From: Thermodesulfatator indicus DSM 15286
Lineage (GTDB): Bacteria > Desulfobacterota > Thermodesulfobacteria > Thermodesulfobacteriales > Thermodesulfatatoraceae
NCBI RefSeq assembly: GCF_000217795.1
Contig: NC_015681.1
Location: 1,975,244-2,039,243 of the forward strand
DNA length: 64,000 nucleotides
Reading direction: 5' to 3'
This document shows, piece after piece, positions 51,585 to 60,524 of the stretch. How positions within the stretch are numbered: the first letter of the stretch is position 1; every line of letters begins with the position of its first letter. A model generated the notes under the pieces. That model was given only the letters and a program-made list of their open reading frames with translations. It had not been told where the DNA came from and did not search any database. The translations under genes were made by a program, and so were the position numbers.

Positions 51585-52779
51585 CGTTACCTCCTTTTAT
51601 CTCCTTCGGACCGAACTCTTTAACTTCGAGAACTTCTCCTTTACGACGTACGAGACAGGGTGTAGCGGCACACCAGCCTTTCCGGGCCAGTGTTTCCCCG
51701 GAAAAGACCGGACGTCCTACGACTCCGGAAAGCTTTCGGGCATCGCCTCCCAGCGCCCACACCGAAAGATGCGGGTCTTCGGAAACCATCCTTCGGGCGA
51801 AGGCCACTTCCTTTTGCCTGGTACCGTTTATGAGAAGGACTTCGAACGGTACCGACGGAGCGTATTCCAGGGGATTAAATCTGTAGCCCCGGGGATAGAG
51901 TATCTCTCCCGTTTTCGGATCCCTGACGTCAAAGGGAAGCTCGTATTCCGGTTTGACTACCTTGAATCGGGTCTCTTTTGCCGGAGGAAGTAGTTTAGCT
52001 CCGGGAAGATATGTAAACTCCCGTACCCGCCGGGCAAAAAAGGCCCTCATTTTTTCCGGATTCGGGAAGGCCCTTTCGGCGGCCTCCTTTATTTCGGCAA
52101 GAGCATCCCTTTCGGCGAACTCGAAGACCGCACCGAAACGCTTGCCGCACTCGTGCTCACGGATTTTTCCCAGGAGAAACGGAAGGGGTGCGTCCCCGTA
52201 AACCGTGCAGGATCCGTCCTTCGTTTTTAGGGCCGGAACGGCGAAAACACCTCGGGCGGCGTTGGGATCCACCGATATCGCCACCGGCCTCAAATTGTCC
52301 CCGGATAAGCCGACCGAAGGGTCTTTTAAGGCTATTTTTAAATAGAATTCGATAGTGGGACGTATTTTCTTCATGCCGCCGACGAATCCACGCACCACCG
52401 GAACGATCTCCACTCCCTTCTTTCTCAATCTTTCTATCTGAGCCATGTAGGTTCTTAGGGTTTCCGTCGGTACCGAGGACGATATAATCAGATAATATCT
52501 TTTCTTTATAAAATTCTTTGAACCGGGGGATCTTTTCCCGGGTGGCTTCTTCTCTTTCAGAAGATCTCTATTTTTCTCTATAGCTATGCCGGCCGATGTC
52601 CGGGCCCGGGAAATAGCTTCTCTATAGTGTGGTCCCTTCTTCATTTCTTCCAGGGATTTTTCCGCAATCTTCCGGGCTTCCGAAAGATGGGGGTTGTTAT
52701 CCGGAGGTTGTGCTCTACTTCCTCCGGATAGTAAGAGAAAACATATAAGTAAAAGAAACCTATTTACTAGCGGACGCAT
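51559..52779 (-). CDS. traW: TrbC-TraW fusion protein
   Basis: This 406-residue exported protein has a signal peptide to about residue 23 and a charged linker. A TrbC domain (about 95-215) follows: 'YYLIISSSVPTETLRTYMAQIERL', 'VVPVVRGFVGGMKKIRPTIEFY', 'GSCTVYGDAPL'. A TraW domain (about 225-390) completes it: 'YELPFDVRDPKTGEILYPRGYRFNPLEYA', 'FEVLLINGTRQKEVAFARRM'. In F these are separate periplasmic proteins that interact in pilus assembly. Its start overlaps the lipoprotein gene by 20 bp. Confidence 0.85.
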   Translation of the reverse strand: MRPLVNRFLLLICFLLLSGGSRAQPPDNNPHLSEARKIAEKSLEEMKKGPHYREAISRARTSAGIAIEKNRDLLKEKKPPGKRSPGSKNFIKKRYYLIISSSVPTETLRTYMAQIERLRKKGVEIVPVVRGFVGGMKKIRPTIEFYLKIALKDPSVGLSGDNLRPVAISVDPNAARGVFAVPALKTKDGSCTVYGDAPLPFLLGKIREHECGKRFGAVFEFAERDALAEIKEAAERAFPNPEKMRAFFARRVREFTYLPGAKLLPPAKETRFKVVKPEYELPFDVRDPKTGEILYPRGYRFNPLEYAPSVPFEVLLINGTRQKEVAFARRMVSEDPHLSVWALGGDARKLSGVVGRPVFSGETLARKGWCAATPCLVRRKGEVLEVKEFGPKEIKGGNGAANTAGS

Positions 52780-53824
52780 TTTTTCTGATAAATTTTTTGA
52801 TAAAATTCAAAGAACGCCTTTCCGTATAATTCCTTGCATATTTATTTGCCTCTTCTATAGTGGATAGGACCTGACGGACTTCTTCTGCGGGGAGATTTTT
52901 CTTTTTATGAACAAAGTAAAGTATGGCAAAAGCTCGACCCTCTGCTTTTGCCACCCTTACAAGTTCCTGACCCGCAGGATTTTCTCTTTGCAGATATTTG
53001 CTACAATAAGAGATAACTTCATGAAGTCCCTTTTCAGAATCTTTAAGTATTTCTTTCCCAGGATCGGTGAGAATCATTAAACACCTGTCTCTATCCGAGG
53101 CACCCGATTTAAGAAACTTTTCCGCGCGGGAATCACGGGTTAAATGTTTCCAGATATCATGAGTAAGGCCCATAGCCGATATGGCACTATCAATGGCCAG
53201 AAAAAACGGCATTTTGAATCCGAGTTTTGCTCCCAGAATTTTGCTTCCCTCGTTGTGAAATTCCATAATATCCATCATGCCTGCTATGCTTATCTGATTT
53301 CTAAGGAAGGAAAAATCGGGAAGGTTTTTTTGATGCGACGCTATAATCAATCGCAAATAGTCATCAACACCCTGAATCTCGGCTACCCGACCATTACGTC
53401 CGAGTATATAAAAATATGGAAAACTATATGCTCTTGATCTATATAAAGATTGAATTACGGCTCTTACGGTTTCCGGATCACGAACCGGTTTTCTTCCCAA
53501 GGAGATACGTACCTTTTTAAACAGGTCATCTGATAGTTCTCCGGTTTCCGTCCATTTTAAAAATTCCTCTTCTTTACCACGAGGAAGGTTCAGTAATACG
53601 GTTAGCTCCTCTTTTTGATTTCCGGACACAGGAGAGGAAAATATGATCAGATAATTTTTCTTGTCGATTAGTAAGCCAACATCTGTTCTATCATCGGTGA
53701 AGTTAATATTCCGTATTGCCGAAAGGGTTTCGGGACTATTGATGGGTTTCTGTTTTCCTGTTGTACAGGACGTTGCCAGAGATGTTACCAAAAAAAATAA
53801 AAATAATAAAAAGATCTTTTTCAT
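52760..53824 (-). CDS. Hypothetical lipoprotein of the transfer operon
   Basis: This 354-residue protein has a clear lipobox at residues 17-20 (LATSC). The remainder looks soluble and includes 'YFYILGRNGRVAEIQGVDDYLRLII'. No family recognised. It sits between the traN-like genes and trbC-traW, so an envelope role in mating is likely. GGGAGAGG precedes the ATG. Confidence 0.7.
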   Translation of the reverse strand: MKKIFLLFLFFLVTSLATSCTTGKQKPINSPETLSAIRNINFTDDRTDVGLLIDKKNYLIIFSSPVSGNQKEELTVLLNLPRGKEEEFLKWTETGELSDDLFKKVRISLGRKPVRDPETVRAVIQSLYRSRAYSFPYFYILGRNGRVAEIQGVDDYLRLIIASHQKNLPDFSFLRNQISIAGMMDIMEFHNEGSKILGAKLGFKMPFFLAIDSAISAMGLTHDIWKHLTRDSRAEKFLKSGASDRDRCLMILTDPGKEILKDSEKGLHEVISYCSKYLQRENPAGQELVRVAKAEGRAFAILYFVHKKKNLPAEEVRQVLSTIEEANKYARNYTERRSLNFIKKFIRKNASASK

Positions 53825-53837
53825 GGCCTCTCCCTCC

Positions 53838-55337
53838 TTAACGAATATTATTTTTGAAATTTTCCAGATTTTGCTGAAGATTTTGCTGTATAGTTTCCTG
53901 CGTTTTAGTTTCTATGTCTCCGTACCATTCGGAAAGATCTATGCGGGAAAAATCGAGCATCTGAAACTCCTGAGGCGAAAACCCCCTACAATCCGGATAA
54001 TCCGTTGTTCCCCAGCCGCTGAAGGTGTCAAGCTGTGCTCGACCCTGTTCATGGATTATGCGCGCAAGTTTGGAGTTAAAACAGCAATAAACATTGGCCT
54101 TCTGAACACATCCGACAATAGGTAACTTCTTAACGCATTTTTTTCCGATGTAATGACATAAGCCGAGTTCGTTATATGCAGCCGTCATTACGTCGTCCTC
54201 GCTACAACCGCCGAAAAGAATTTTCATGGCGAAGTCCATGGCAAAATTTAGAGCTATCTGTGTAATAATACCTGTAGGAGTGAGCCCCAGACCATTCTGA
54301 AGAGCAGATATGATTGCATTGGTAACACTTTCCCCGTTATTAAACGCAGTAATAGCAGCATTTATGGCCGTTGGAGACCAATCAAAATTGGAGGCTACTT
54401 CTAAAGCACTTGCTCCGGCCGAAAGCGCCTGGTATGCGTTAAGGGTCTGCGATGCCAGGGAAATAGCATCTTTGACCCTGGATATTACGGCAAAAGTTCC
54501 ACCCAGAGAAGTTAACTGATTATTCAGTTCCTGTACCACTTCGTCATCAGCATCGCAGCAGTTGTGGAAACCGGTCTGGATTCCGGATCGTCTGCACATC
54601 ATCGGGCGGCCGTTGAATATGTAAATTTGTCCCAGACATTCGCCTGTAGCCGGATCCGTAGCTCCATCGTCCTGATAATAAGAAAAATCTGTGTATTCAT
54701 CCTCATAATTGTCAGGGCTTCCCATATCAATACATTCGGTGCCGCCTTCTATAGGACACTGCCAGGTTTGAGTGCAGACGGCTGTTTCTACACAAGCACT
54801 TTGGCAGGTGGAATAATCATCGTAGGTTTTGTCGGTTAGATTACATCGGTAAAAAGTCGTTGTGGTTGTTTGCGTGCAATTTTCCTGACACTCGGAAAGG
54901 GTCTGGTACGGGGTGCCGTTTAGGGAACACACGTATGCCCAAACGAGACAATCAGGATCCTCCGGGTTAGGACAAATTAAAATTTCTTGTTCTTCACAGC
55001 TTCCGCTTTCACTAGTTGTGGTCGATTCTTCTGTACAGCTACCCTTTATGCTGCACCGATTGTTCTCGTCGCAGGGATAGTTACCAAGCGGACACCGGAA
55101 GACTTGCTGACACTGATAGAGTTCATTTTCACCGTCTCCGTCGGTATCGGCCGAGCACATGTAGGTCCCCGATTCGATACAATCCACACCGGGACATAAG
55201 AGGCTGCATTCGTCTGCGGTCGCAAAGGTTTGAAGCGTCCTGGGGCAGAGCCATTCAGCCACCGCCCAATGAGGAAGCGCCAGAAGCCAGAAAAGCAAAA
55301 TGGTCAGTATTTTTATTTTTTCGTTCCGTCCGAACAT
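53838..55337 (-). CDS. traN: TraN-like mating-pair protein (carboxy-terminal TraN domain)
   Basis: This 499-residue, very cysteine-rich protein has its own signal peptide (ending WAVAEW). The amino-terminal half is a series of Cys repeats. The second half has the TraN landmarks: 'GFHNCCDADDEVV', 'NELGLCHYIGKKCVKKLPIVGCVQKANVYCCFNSKLARIIHEQGRAQL' and 'CRGFSPQEFQMLDFSRIDLSEWYGDI'. TraN is an outer-membrane adhesin that stabilises mating pairs. The preceding gene, overlapping by 25 bp, seems to carry the other half of the usual single protein. Confidence 0.87.
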   Translation of the reverse strand: MFGRNEKIKILTILLFWLLALPHWAVAEWLCPRTLQTFATADECSLLCPGVDCIESGTYMCSADTDGDGENELYQCQQVFRCPLGNYPCDENNRCSIKGSCTEESTTTSESGSCEEQEILICPNPEDPDCLVWAYVCSLNGTPYQTLSECQENCTQTTTTTFYRCNLTDKTYDDYSTCQSACVETAVCTQTWQCPIEGGTECIDMGSPDNYEDEYTDFSYYQDDGATDPATGECLGQIYIFNGRPMMCRRSGIQTGFHNCCDADDEVVQELNNQLTSLGGTFAVISRVKDAISLASQTLNAYQALSAGASALEVASNFDWSPTAINAAITAFNNGESVTNAIISALQNGLGLTPTGIITQIALNFAMDFAMKILFGGCSEDDVMTAAYNELGLCHYIGKKCVKKLPIVGCVQKANVYCCFNSKLARIIHEQGRAQLDTFSGWGTTDYPDCRGFSPQEFQMLDFSRIDLSEWYGDIETKTQETIQQNLQQNLENFKNNIR

Positions 55338-57259
55338 ATCATGTCCACCGTGGCCTGCCTGAGGGATTCCATCGCACCGTAGACTTCGTTAAATTCGTTC
55401 AGGCACTGGCAGTCCTTGACTATGGTCTCTCCCGGATTCACGGGGCATGTTCCGTCGATGCAGGTGCGGTAGATGTAGGTCACCGAGGTGGGATCGGTGC
55501 GATAGTCCGCGGTAGTGGTCGTCGCGCCGGCTTGGGCCCGATCCTCGGTAAGCATTAATTTACAGGCCTTGATGCAGGTTTCGCCGGTTTCGATATTCAA
55601 GTCCACGGATCCGGTTCCGGTTATAGGATCCGTGTATGTCCAGGTCCCGCCCCCTTCTGTAAGGGTTTCCGCGATGGTGTCAGCTCTCGAAACGTCGGGA
55701 TCGTGGGTAGGGGTTCCCGTACATACATAGGTGCGTTCGATTTTCCACCAGTCGTGGCATACGGCGGAGGGAATGTTCAACTTCAAATACACAATTAAAG
55801 AACCGTTAGCCCAACCGTTACAGGCTCCCTCGTTGTTCAGGGAAACGTACAATTCTTTTTGTTCGGATCCCGTATCGCCCTGATAGGAACCTTTGGATGG
55901 GTCTGTTCCATCTGTATGCCCTATGGTCACGCTTTCTACGACCGTTCCGTCCAATTTTATCGTGACCGTAGGGTCGTCGGGAATGTCCCAGGAAACCTCA
56001 AATTCTCCACAGACCTGATAGTTAAAAACGTCACCGCAGGAATTTGTTTGCGTTCTTGCGAGGGATACCCGCCATAAACCGTTTCCTTGATAAGAAACAC
56101 TCTGTATTTGTCCTGGATAGCAAAGACTGCATCCACCATCTGTCGTTATGTCACCCTGACAATTCGCTACACAATTTGCAAAATCCGCAGGATTAAAGGT
56201 TACGCATGAATCTACAGGACTCACACCTGTAGGATTGAAATTCCTGTAGGTAGTTACGGATAAGCCGTTTACGTCGTAGACTTTTTCCTCTTCCAGATAA
56301 CAATCGGAACGGTTTTCCAAGGCCGAACAGGAATCCGCAATATCCTCCGTCAATTTACAATTCGACACGTAAACATTTCTGACCTTCTGACAGGTAAGCC
56401 TTTCTCCATTGGTAAAGGCGGGACTCCCGGTCAGCAAAGTATAAAAAGAGTCGGAATCCGCACTCTGGGAAAGGACTTCGTTTTCGGCTTGAGTCGATAA
56501 AAGGGCGGCATTCTGATAGAGGTCCTCCGGTTTATCAAATCCGTAAGTAGAAAAGGTCCCCTGAGTTAATGAACAATTACCGACATTCTGGGCGTAGTAG
56601 CGGATTGCAATGCCATCAATCTTTGCCTCGGCTACAGAAAGCCTGGGATCGGCCGCAGCCATGGCTCCGGCGACCCCTCCACCGAGGGATCTAAGAACCT
56701 GATCCTTGAAGGTGAGAAAACCGGCCTGTGTACAACCCGTATTTATACAATAGCAACCTCCGAGATCGGACGGACTGACTTCTTCCGCACTTAGTTCCTC
56801 GTTTTCAAACTTCCATTTATACCAGTGACAGTTATTCCAGGTTCCCGCGTCACATTTAACGAAACCGTTCGCACATATCCCGGAGACGGGACCCGGGATT
56901 TGGTATTGTTTTTCGAAATTCCCGTCGAAATCCACGTCGTAGGTTACAGAAATAAAATTGAGATCTCCGGTGGGACCCGGCTGCACGAGTATTTCAAAAA
57001 GACTTAATGTTCCGGGACAATTTATGCGAGCGGTTCCTTGTTGTGATCCGTCAAGCGTTTTAAGTGTAGTGTTACCGGTGTAAAGTGCTTGGGTTATTTT
57101 TTTAAAACCTTCCTCCGAAGCCCAGGATTTTCTTACCTGTGAACCTATATCCGTTCCGGCCGATACGGGATCACCGGCCGTAACGGATCCGGCTGTACAC
57201 AGACCCAGTATAAACACTGCCGTAATTATTTTAATTCTTAAGAAACTTCTCCATTTCAT
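55313..57259 (-). CDS. TraN-like cysteine-rich outer-membrane protein (amino-terminal part type)
   Basis: This exported protein of about 648 residues has a signal peptide ending SVTAG and many cysteines. 'AGTDIGSQVRKSWASEEGFKKITQAL' and 'GTWNNCHWYKWKF' resemble the first part of large deltaproteobacterial TraN proteins. The typical carboxy-terminal TraN domain is absent and lies in the next gene. Both genes have signal peptides, so TraN may act here as two subunits. ATG 57259 is chosen. The frame could start at TTG 57277, and either way it overlaps traC. Confidence 0.72.
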   Translation of the reverse strand: MKWRSFLRIKIITAVFILGLCTAGSVTAGDPVSAGTDIGSQVRKSWASEEGFKKITQALYTGNTTLKTLDGSQQGTARINCPGTLSLFEILVQPGPTGDLNFISVTYDVDFDGNFEKQYQIPGPVSGICANGFVKCDAGTWNNCHWYKWKFENEELSAEEVSPSDLGGCYCINTGCTQAGFLTFKDQVLRSLGGGVAGAMAAADPRLSVAEAKIDGIAIRYYAQNVGNCSLTQGTFSTYGFDKPEDLYQNAALLSTQAENEVLSQSADSDSFYTLLTGSPAFTNGERLTCQKVRNVYVSNCKLTEDIADSCSALENRSDCYLEEEKVYDVNGLSVTTYRNFNPTGVSPVDSCVTFNPADFANCVANCQGDITTDGGCSLCYPGQIQSVSYQGNGLWRVSLARTQTNSCGDVFNYQVCGEFEVSWDIPDDPTVTIKLDGTVVESVTIGHTDGTDPSKGSYQGDTGSEQKELYVSLNNEGACNGWANGSLIVYLKLNIPSAVCHDWWKIERTYVCTGTPTHDPDVSRADTIAETLTEGGGTWTYTDPITGTGSVDLNIETGETCIKACKLMLTEDRAQAGATTTTADYRTDPTSVTYIYRTCIDGTCPVNPGETIVKDCQCLNEFNEVYGAMESLRQATVDMICSDGTKK

Positions 57260-59795
57260 GGTCTCTTTTATCAGCAAGCTCCCTCAGGGTAGAAATAAGA
57301 CTTCCCTTTTCGCGGGCCAGGGCCTCGACATGTGCCCATTCGTCGGCATCCGAGGTACAGAGCCAGTACAGGAATCCGTCGGCAACCACACGGATTATCC
57401 CTAACCCGTAGGGAGACTTAATTCCTATTTCCGTATACCGGGGACGAGCCGAGGAAATCGAAGAAAGGAGACCACCGGCCTCTTTGAACGGTAATATCTG
57501 TTTTTCGATGGCTTCATTGTACTGATCACTGGGGAGCATAAAAAGAAAACTACTGTTTCCTATTATGGCCTGTCCGGCTGCACCTATTCTTTCCAGGTCC
57601 AGGGGGCCCTGGAAGACCGTAATGGTGCTGCCGTTAAATTTTCTGGCTCTGCGATAGGCTTCCTCCACTACCTCGCCAAACAGGTTGTGAGCTCCCCCGC
57701 CTGACTCTACAAGGGTAACACCGCATTCATCAAAAAGCAGAACTTTGGGTATACTGCGTTCCAGCAGGTAGAGGGTTGCGGTTGCCGCATTAAGACAGGT
57801 CATTGTAACAGCACGTAAAAGAGGTTTAATCCTTTTTATTCTTTCCATTTCCAGGACAACGAAAGCCTCGGACGAAAAGAAATCAAAGCTAGCCGGACCG
57901 TTAAAAAACCGTCCGTAAGAACCTTTGCCGGTCCATTCCGTCAGGTTGAAAGCAAGGTTCTGGGCCGCATGAACTAGATCTGACCTGCAGGTACTTTCAT
58001 CGGGACATATCTCCTCCAGCTCATCCTTTGCAAGATCGGTAAATCTTGTCAAATACAGGTAAACCTTATCCACATCCGCGGATTTACCGAATTCTCGCCA
58101 GGCCCACCGAACGGCTCCCCTCAAAATATTGGCTTCCGTATCTGTAGCGTTTCCGCCTGTATGAGAGTAAATCATACAACCGTATAAAGCCGCTATTGTG
58201 TCAAGATGATGCATTCTTTCACTTTCGGACTCAGGATCTGAACCCTCGGGAACCAGTGAAAAGGGATTTAAAGAAAGGTTTTCCTCTCCTAAATCGATAT
58301 AACGACCATTTAAAAGCTTACATAGTTTCCGGTAGGAATAACCGACATCAAAAATCCAGCAGGCTGCTCCCGCGGCGTACATGGATAAAACGTAAAGATT
58401 CATGAGAAAGGATTTGCCGCCTCCCGAGGTTCCCATCACGCATATATTTTTGTTCGTGGCGGCTTTATCGAAGGGGTCGAAGGGGACGAATTGTCCCTTG
58501 CGGGATATGAAGACGATATGTGGTTTTCCTCCACCGCAGTAGTCTACAATTACCGGCAATAAATTTGCTACCTGGTCAGAGCGAGCGAGAAAATGTCTAT
58601 CAATCCTCTCAAGATTAGCTCCCTCGTGATAAAAACCGAAGGGTAAAGAGGATATAAAAAGAGGTAAAAGGATATCCTTTTCTTCCTGAGGCACAAAACC
58701 CTTTGAGGATATCATCCTTTTAGCACGTTTGATTGCGGAAATACATTTAGAGTCATCTTCGTCCCAGAACCAGAAGATCGGAACGGCATATAAAAATTTT
58801 TCTCCTTTTTCGATCTCGTTAACCGCCCATAGATGTTCCTGGGCATATTCACCTATGAAACGAGTTATAAGAGAATCTTCCTTCTCAACCTGTCTTTTAA
58901 AAAGAAAAGCTTTTGAACGAATTGTATTTGCAACGTCAGGATCGTTTACAAAGAAAACGGTGTATAAGAAATGGACGGGTATCTGATTGCTATCATCAAG
59001 AGAACCTCTATTTCCTCCGAAAAGTTCCGACATTTTAAAAACATTTACATCAGAAGCTACCTGTTTAAATGAAAGGGCCCTGTAATTCAGAGGACCTATT
59101 TTGAGTTTATCCCGTTCTACCTCTACAGATGTTTCCGAAAGAATAAGGTGATCATAAAGCGGCCTTAAAGGATCCCAGTAAAGATTCGGTTCAGTACGGC
59201 CGTTGAACAATACAAAAAAGGTATAAAGCAGCCTTTCCGGGCTGAATTCTTCCGGGAAAAGATATGCCCCTTTTAACCCCTCCCTTACAACCGTCTTAAA
59301 ATCTTGAATGTCTTCGAGATTTTTTTCGTCCCTGAAAGGGGCTTTGAAGGAAAAAAGCAGTCTAAATCTTCTAAGGGGAGTTCCCAGAAGATGGGGAATT
59401 CCCTTTGTCCATTTTTTAAGATGCCCGGCGTATCGTTTTATCGTTTCCTCAAGGAGCGGGTTTTCCGAAACCCTGGTTTTAAGCTTCTCATATTGCTCTA
59501 TTTCGGGATCAAGAGCGGGAAAAGATAACAGGGTAACGGATAGCACAGATTCCTGAGGAAGTGAATCAAGAATTCCCGTGAGATTTTGTATAATCTGTTC
59601 ATCCGCACCCGGAAGGGGAGATGTTTCAAGAATAAATCCGGCCGTCCCGTCTCTGTTTATATAGATACCTTTCTCGGGATCATAAGCCAAATAGGGTAAC
59701 CACCGCGAAAGGGTATAGCGTGTGGTTGCTTTTTCAATTTCATCAACGGTAACGGATGCAAAAGGATTAGCAACTCGCCCGATAAAAGATAACAT
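57231..59795 (-). CDS. traC: T4SS ATPase TraC (VirB4 family)
   Basis: This 854-residue ATPase has the amino-terminal TraC domain, Walker A 'VMGTSGGGKSFLMN' (about residue 455) and Walker B 'KVLLFDECGV' (about 685). 'GGNATDTEANILRGAV' and the arginine-rich motif 'EEAYRRARKFNGSTITVFQ' are also present. It powers pilus assembly at the inner membrane. It is the first gene of the minus-strand operon, with AAGGGGAG before the ATG, 11 bp inside from repeat copy B. In F, traC lies mid-operon; here it starts a separate inverted block. Confidence 0.94.
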   Translation of the reverse strand: MLSFIGRVANPFASVTVDEIEKATTRYTLSRWLPYLAYDPEKGIYINRDGTAGFILETSPLPGADEQIIQNLTGILDSLPQESVLSVTLLSFPALDPEIEQYEKLKTRVSENPLLEETIKRYAGHLKKWTKGIPHLLGTPLRRFRLLFSFKAPFRDEKNLEDIQDFKTVVREGLKGAYLFPEEFSPERLLYTFFVLFNGRTEPNLYWDPLRPLYDHLILSETSVEVERDKLKIGPLNYRALSFKQVASDVNVFKMSELFGGNRGSLDDSNQIPVHFLYTVFFVNDPDVANTIRSKAFLFKRQVEKEDSLITRFIGEYAQEHLWAVNEIEKGEKFLYAVPIFWFWDEDDSKCISAIKRAKRMISSKGFVPQEEKDILLPLFISSLPFGFYHEGANLERIDRHFLARSDQVANLLPVIVDYCGGGKPHIVFISRKGQFVPFDPFDKAATNKNICVMGTSGGGKSFLMNLYVLSMYAAGAACWIFDVGYSYRKLCKLLNGRYIDLGEENLSLNPFSLVPEGSDPESESERMHHLDTIAALYGCMIYSHTGGNATDTEANILRGAVRWAWREFGKSADVDKVYLYLTRFTDLAKDELEEICPDESTCRSDLVHAAQNLAFNLTEWTGKGSYGRFFNGPASFDFFSSEAFVVLEMERIKRIKPLLRAVTMTCLNAATATLYLLERSIPKVLLFDECGVTLVESGGGAHNLFGEVVEEAYRRARKFNGSTITVFQGPLDLERIGAAGQAIIGNSSFLFMLPSDQYNEAIEKQILPFKEAGGLLSSISSARPRYTEIGIKSPYGLGIIRVVADGFLYWLCTSDADEWAHVEALAREKGSLISTLRELADKRDHEMEKFLKN

Positions 59796-59805
59796 TTTCT
59801 CCCCT

Positions 59806-59981
59806 TAAACAATTTTTTTTCATGGGAGAAAATGTAACCTGTGAGAGGGGGTGAGAAGGGTCCCTTTTTTTAAAAAAATACCCCTTTTTTACCCGATTTT
59901 TTGAAATTTTCGGCACCCCGAAAAAGAAAAAGGCGGCCCGGGCCGCCTTTCCCGGCCGCTCTGTGCCGCCTTTTCCGGATT
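59806..59981 (-). repeat. 176-bp inverted repeat, copy B: terminator plus promoter region of the traC operon
   Basis: The exact reverse complement (by eye) of 29889-30064. On the minus strand it has the GGCGGCCCGGGCCGCC terminator, the 53-bp core (59865-59917) and the box TCTCACCCCCTCTCACA. It then has an ATG (59823) with the first six codons of the small ORF found after copy A. This frame here continues for only 12 more codons, across the traC start. The copy therefore includes coding sequence moved from the other operon. Confidence 0.9.
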
Positions 59982-59996
59982 TTCTAAAACGTGGTT

Positions 59997-60236
59997 TTAA
60001 AGGGCTGCGTAGTTGACCTCCACCTCTTCCAGGCAGGTCACCCTACGACCTTCTTTTTCGATGTCGGAGTTTAAAATTTTTTCCACTACTTCCGGTTCAA
60101 AATATTGTTCCCCGCATTCTACACATACGAATGCAGGGACGTTTTTAACGACTATATATTTGTCCTTTTTCCTGAATTCGTAATCAATTTTTCTTTCCGA
60201 CATTTGTCCTCCGCAAAGTGGACACGTCAGCTTCAT
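59997..60236 (-). CDS. MqsA/YgiT-type zinc-finger antitoxin
   Basis: This 79-residue protein has the YgiT-type zinc finger 'CPLCGGQMSERKIDYEF...VKNVPAFVCVECGEQYFEPEVVEKI', in which two CxxC pairs bind zinc. There is no carboxy-terminal helix-turn-helix, so it is the short form common with DUF4258 toxins. ATG 60236 overlaps the toxin stop (ATGA). The frame upstream to 60269 only reads the toxin gene. Confidence 0.87.
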   Translation of the reverse strand: MKLTCPLCGGQMSERKIDYEFRKKDKYIVVKNVPAFVCVECGEQYFEPEVVEKILNSDIEKEGRRVTCLEEVEVNYAAL

Positions 60237-60508
60237 GTTTTCTTCCTCCTTCTGAAACCATCCTCCCATAAGGAAGGATCGGGTTCATAGACCGTTATTA
60301 TGTATTTTACACCTTCGGGGTCTTCAGCCAAGACGACGTGAAGTGGCCGACCTTCCGGAAAACCGAGAACCAGTCGGCTGGGAAACGGTTTGTCGTGGCG
60401 GTATTCCTTGATTGTCTCTCCAGACGAAATTGTCTTTTTAACTTCTTCAACAGATATTTTACGCTCTCGCATCTTTTCCAGCGCGTGTCTGCTGAAAAGC
60501 AGTTTCAT
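60233..60508 (-). CDS. DUF4258-domain putative toxin
   Basis: This 91-residue protein has the DUF4258 layout: 'FSRHALEKMRERKISVEEVKKTISSG', 'RLVLGFPEGRPLHVVLAED' and 'KYIITVYEPDPSLWEDGFRRR'. Proteins of this RelE/BrnT-like type pair with short MqsA-like zinc-finger antitoxins, as here, with the toxin gene first. The pair probably stabilises the element. Confidence 0.85.
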   Translation of the reverse strand: MKLLFSRHALEKMRERKISVEEVKKTISSGETIKEYRHDKPFPSRLVLGFPEGRPLHVVLAEDPEGVKYIITVYEPDPSLWEDGFRRRKKT

Positions 60509-60524
60509 GAACTACCTCCGATTT

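Noticed and set aside
54310-56139. Many plus-strand ORFs across the traN region
   Set aside because: All are antisense to the long Cys-rich TraN-like frames, which have signal peptides and family motifs.
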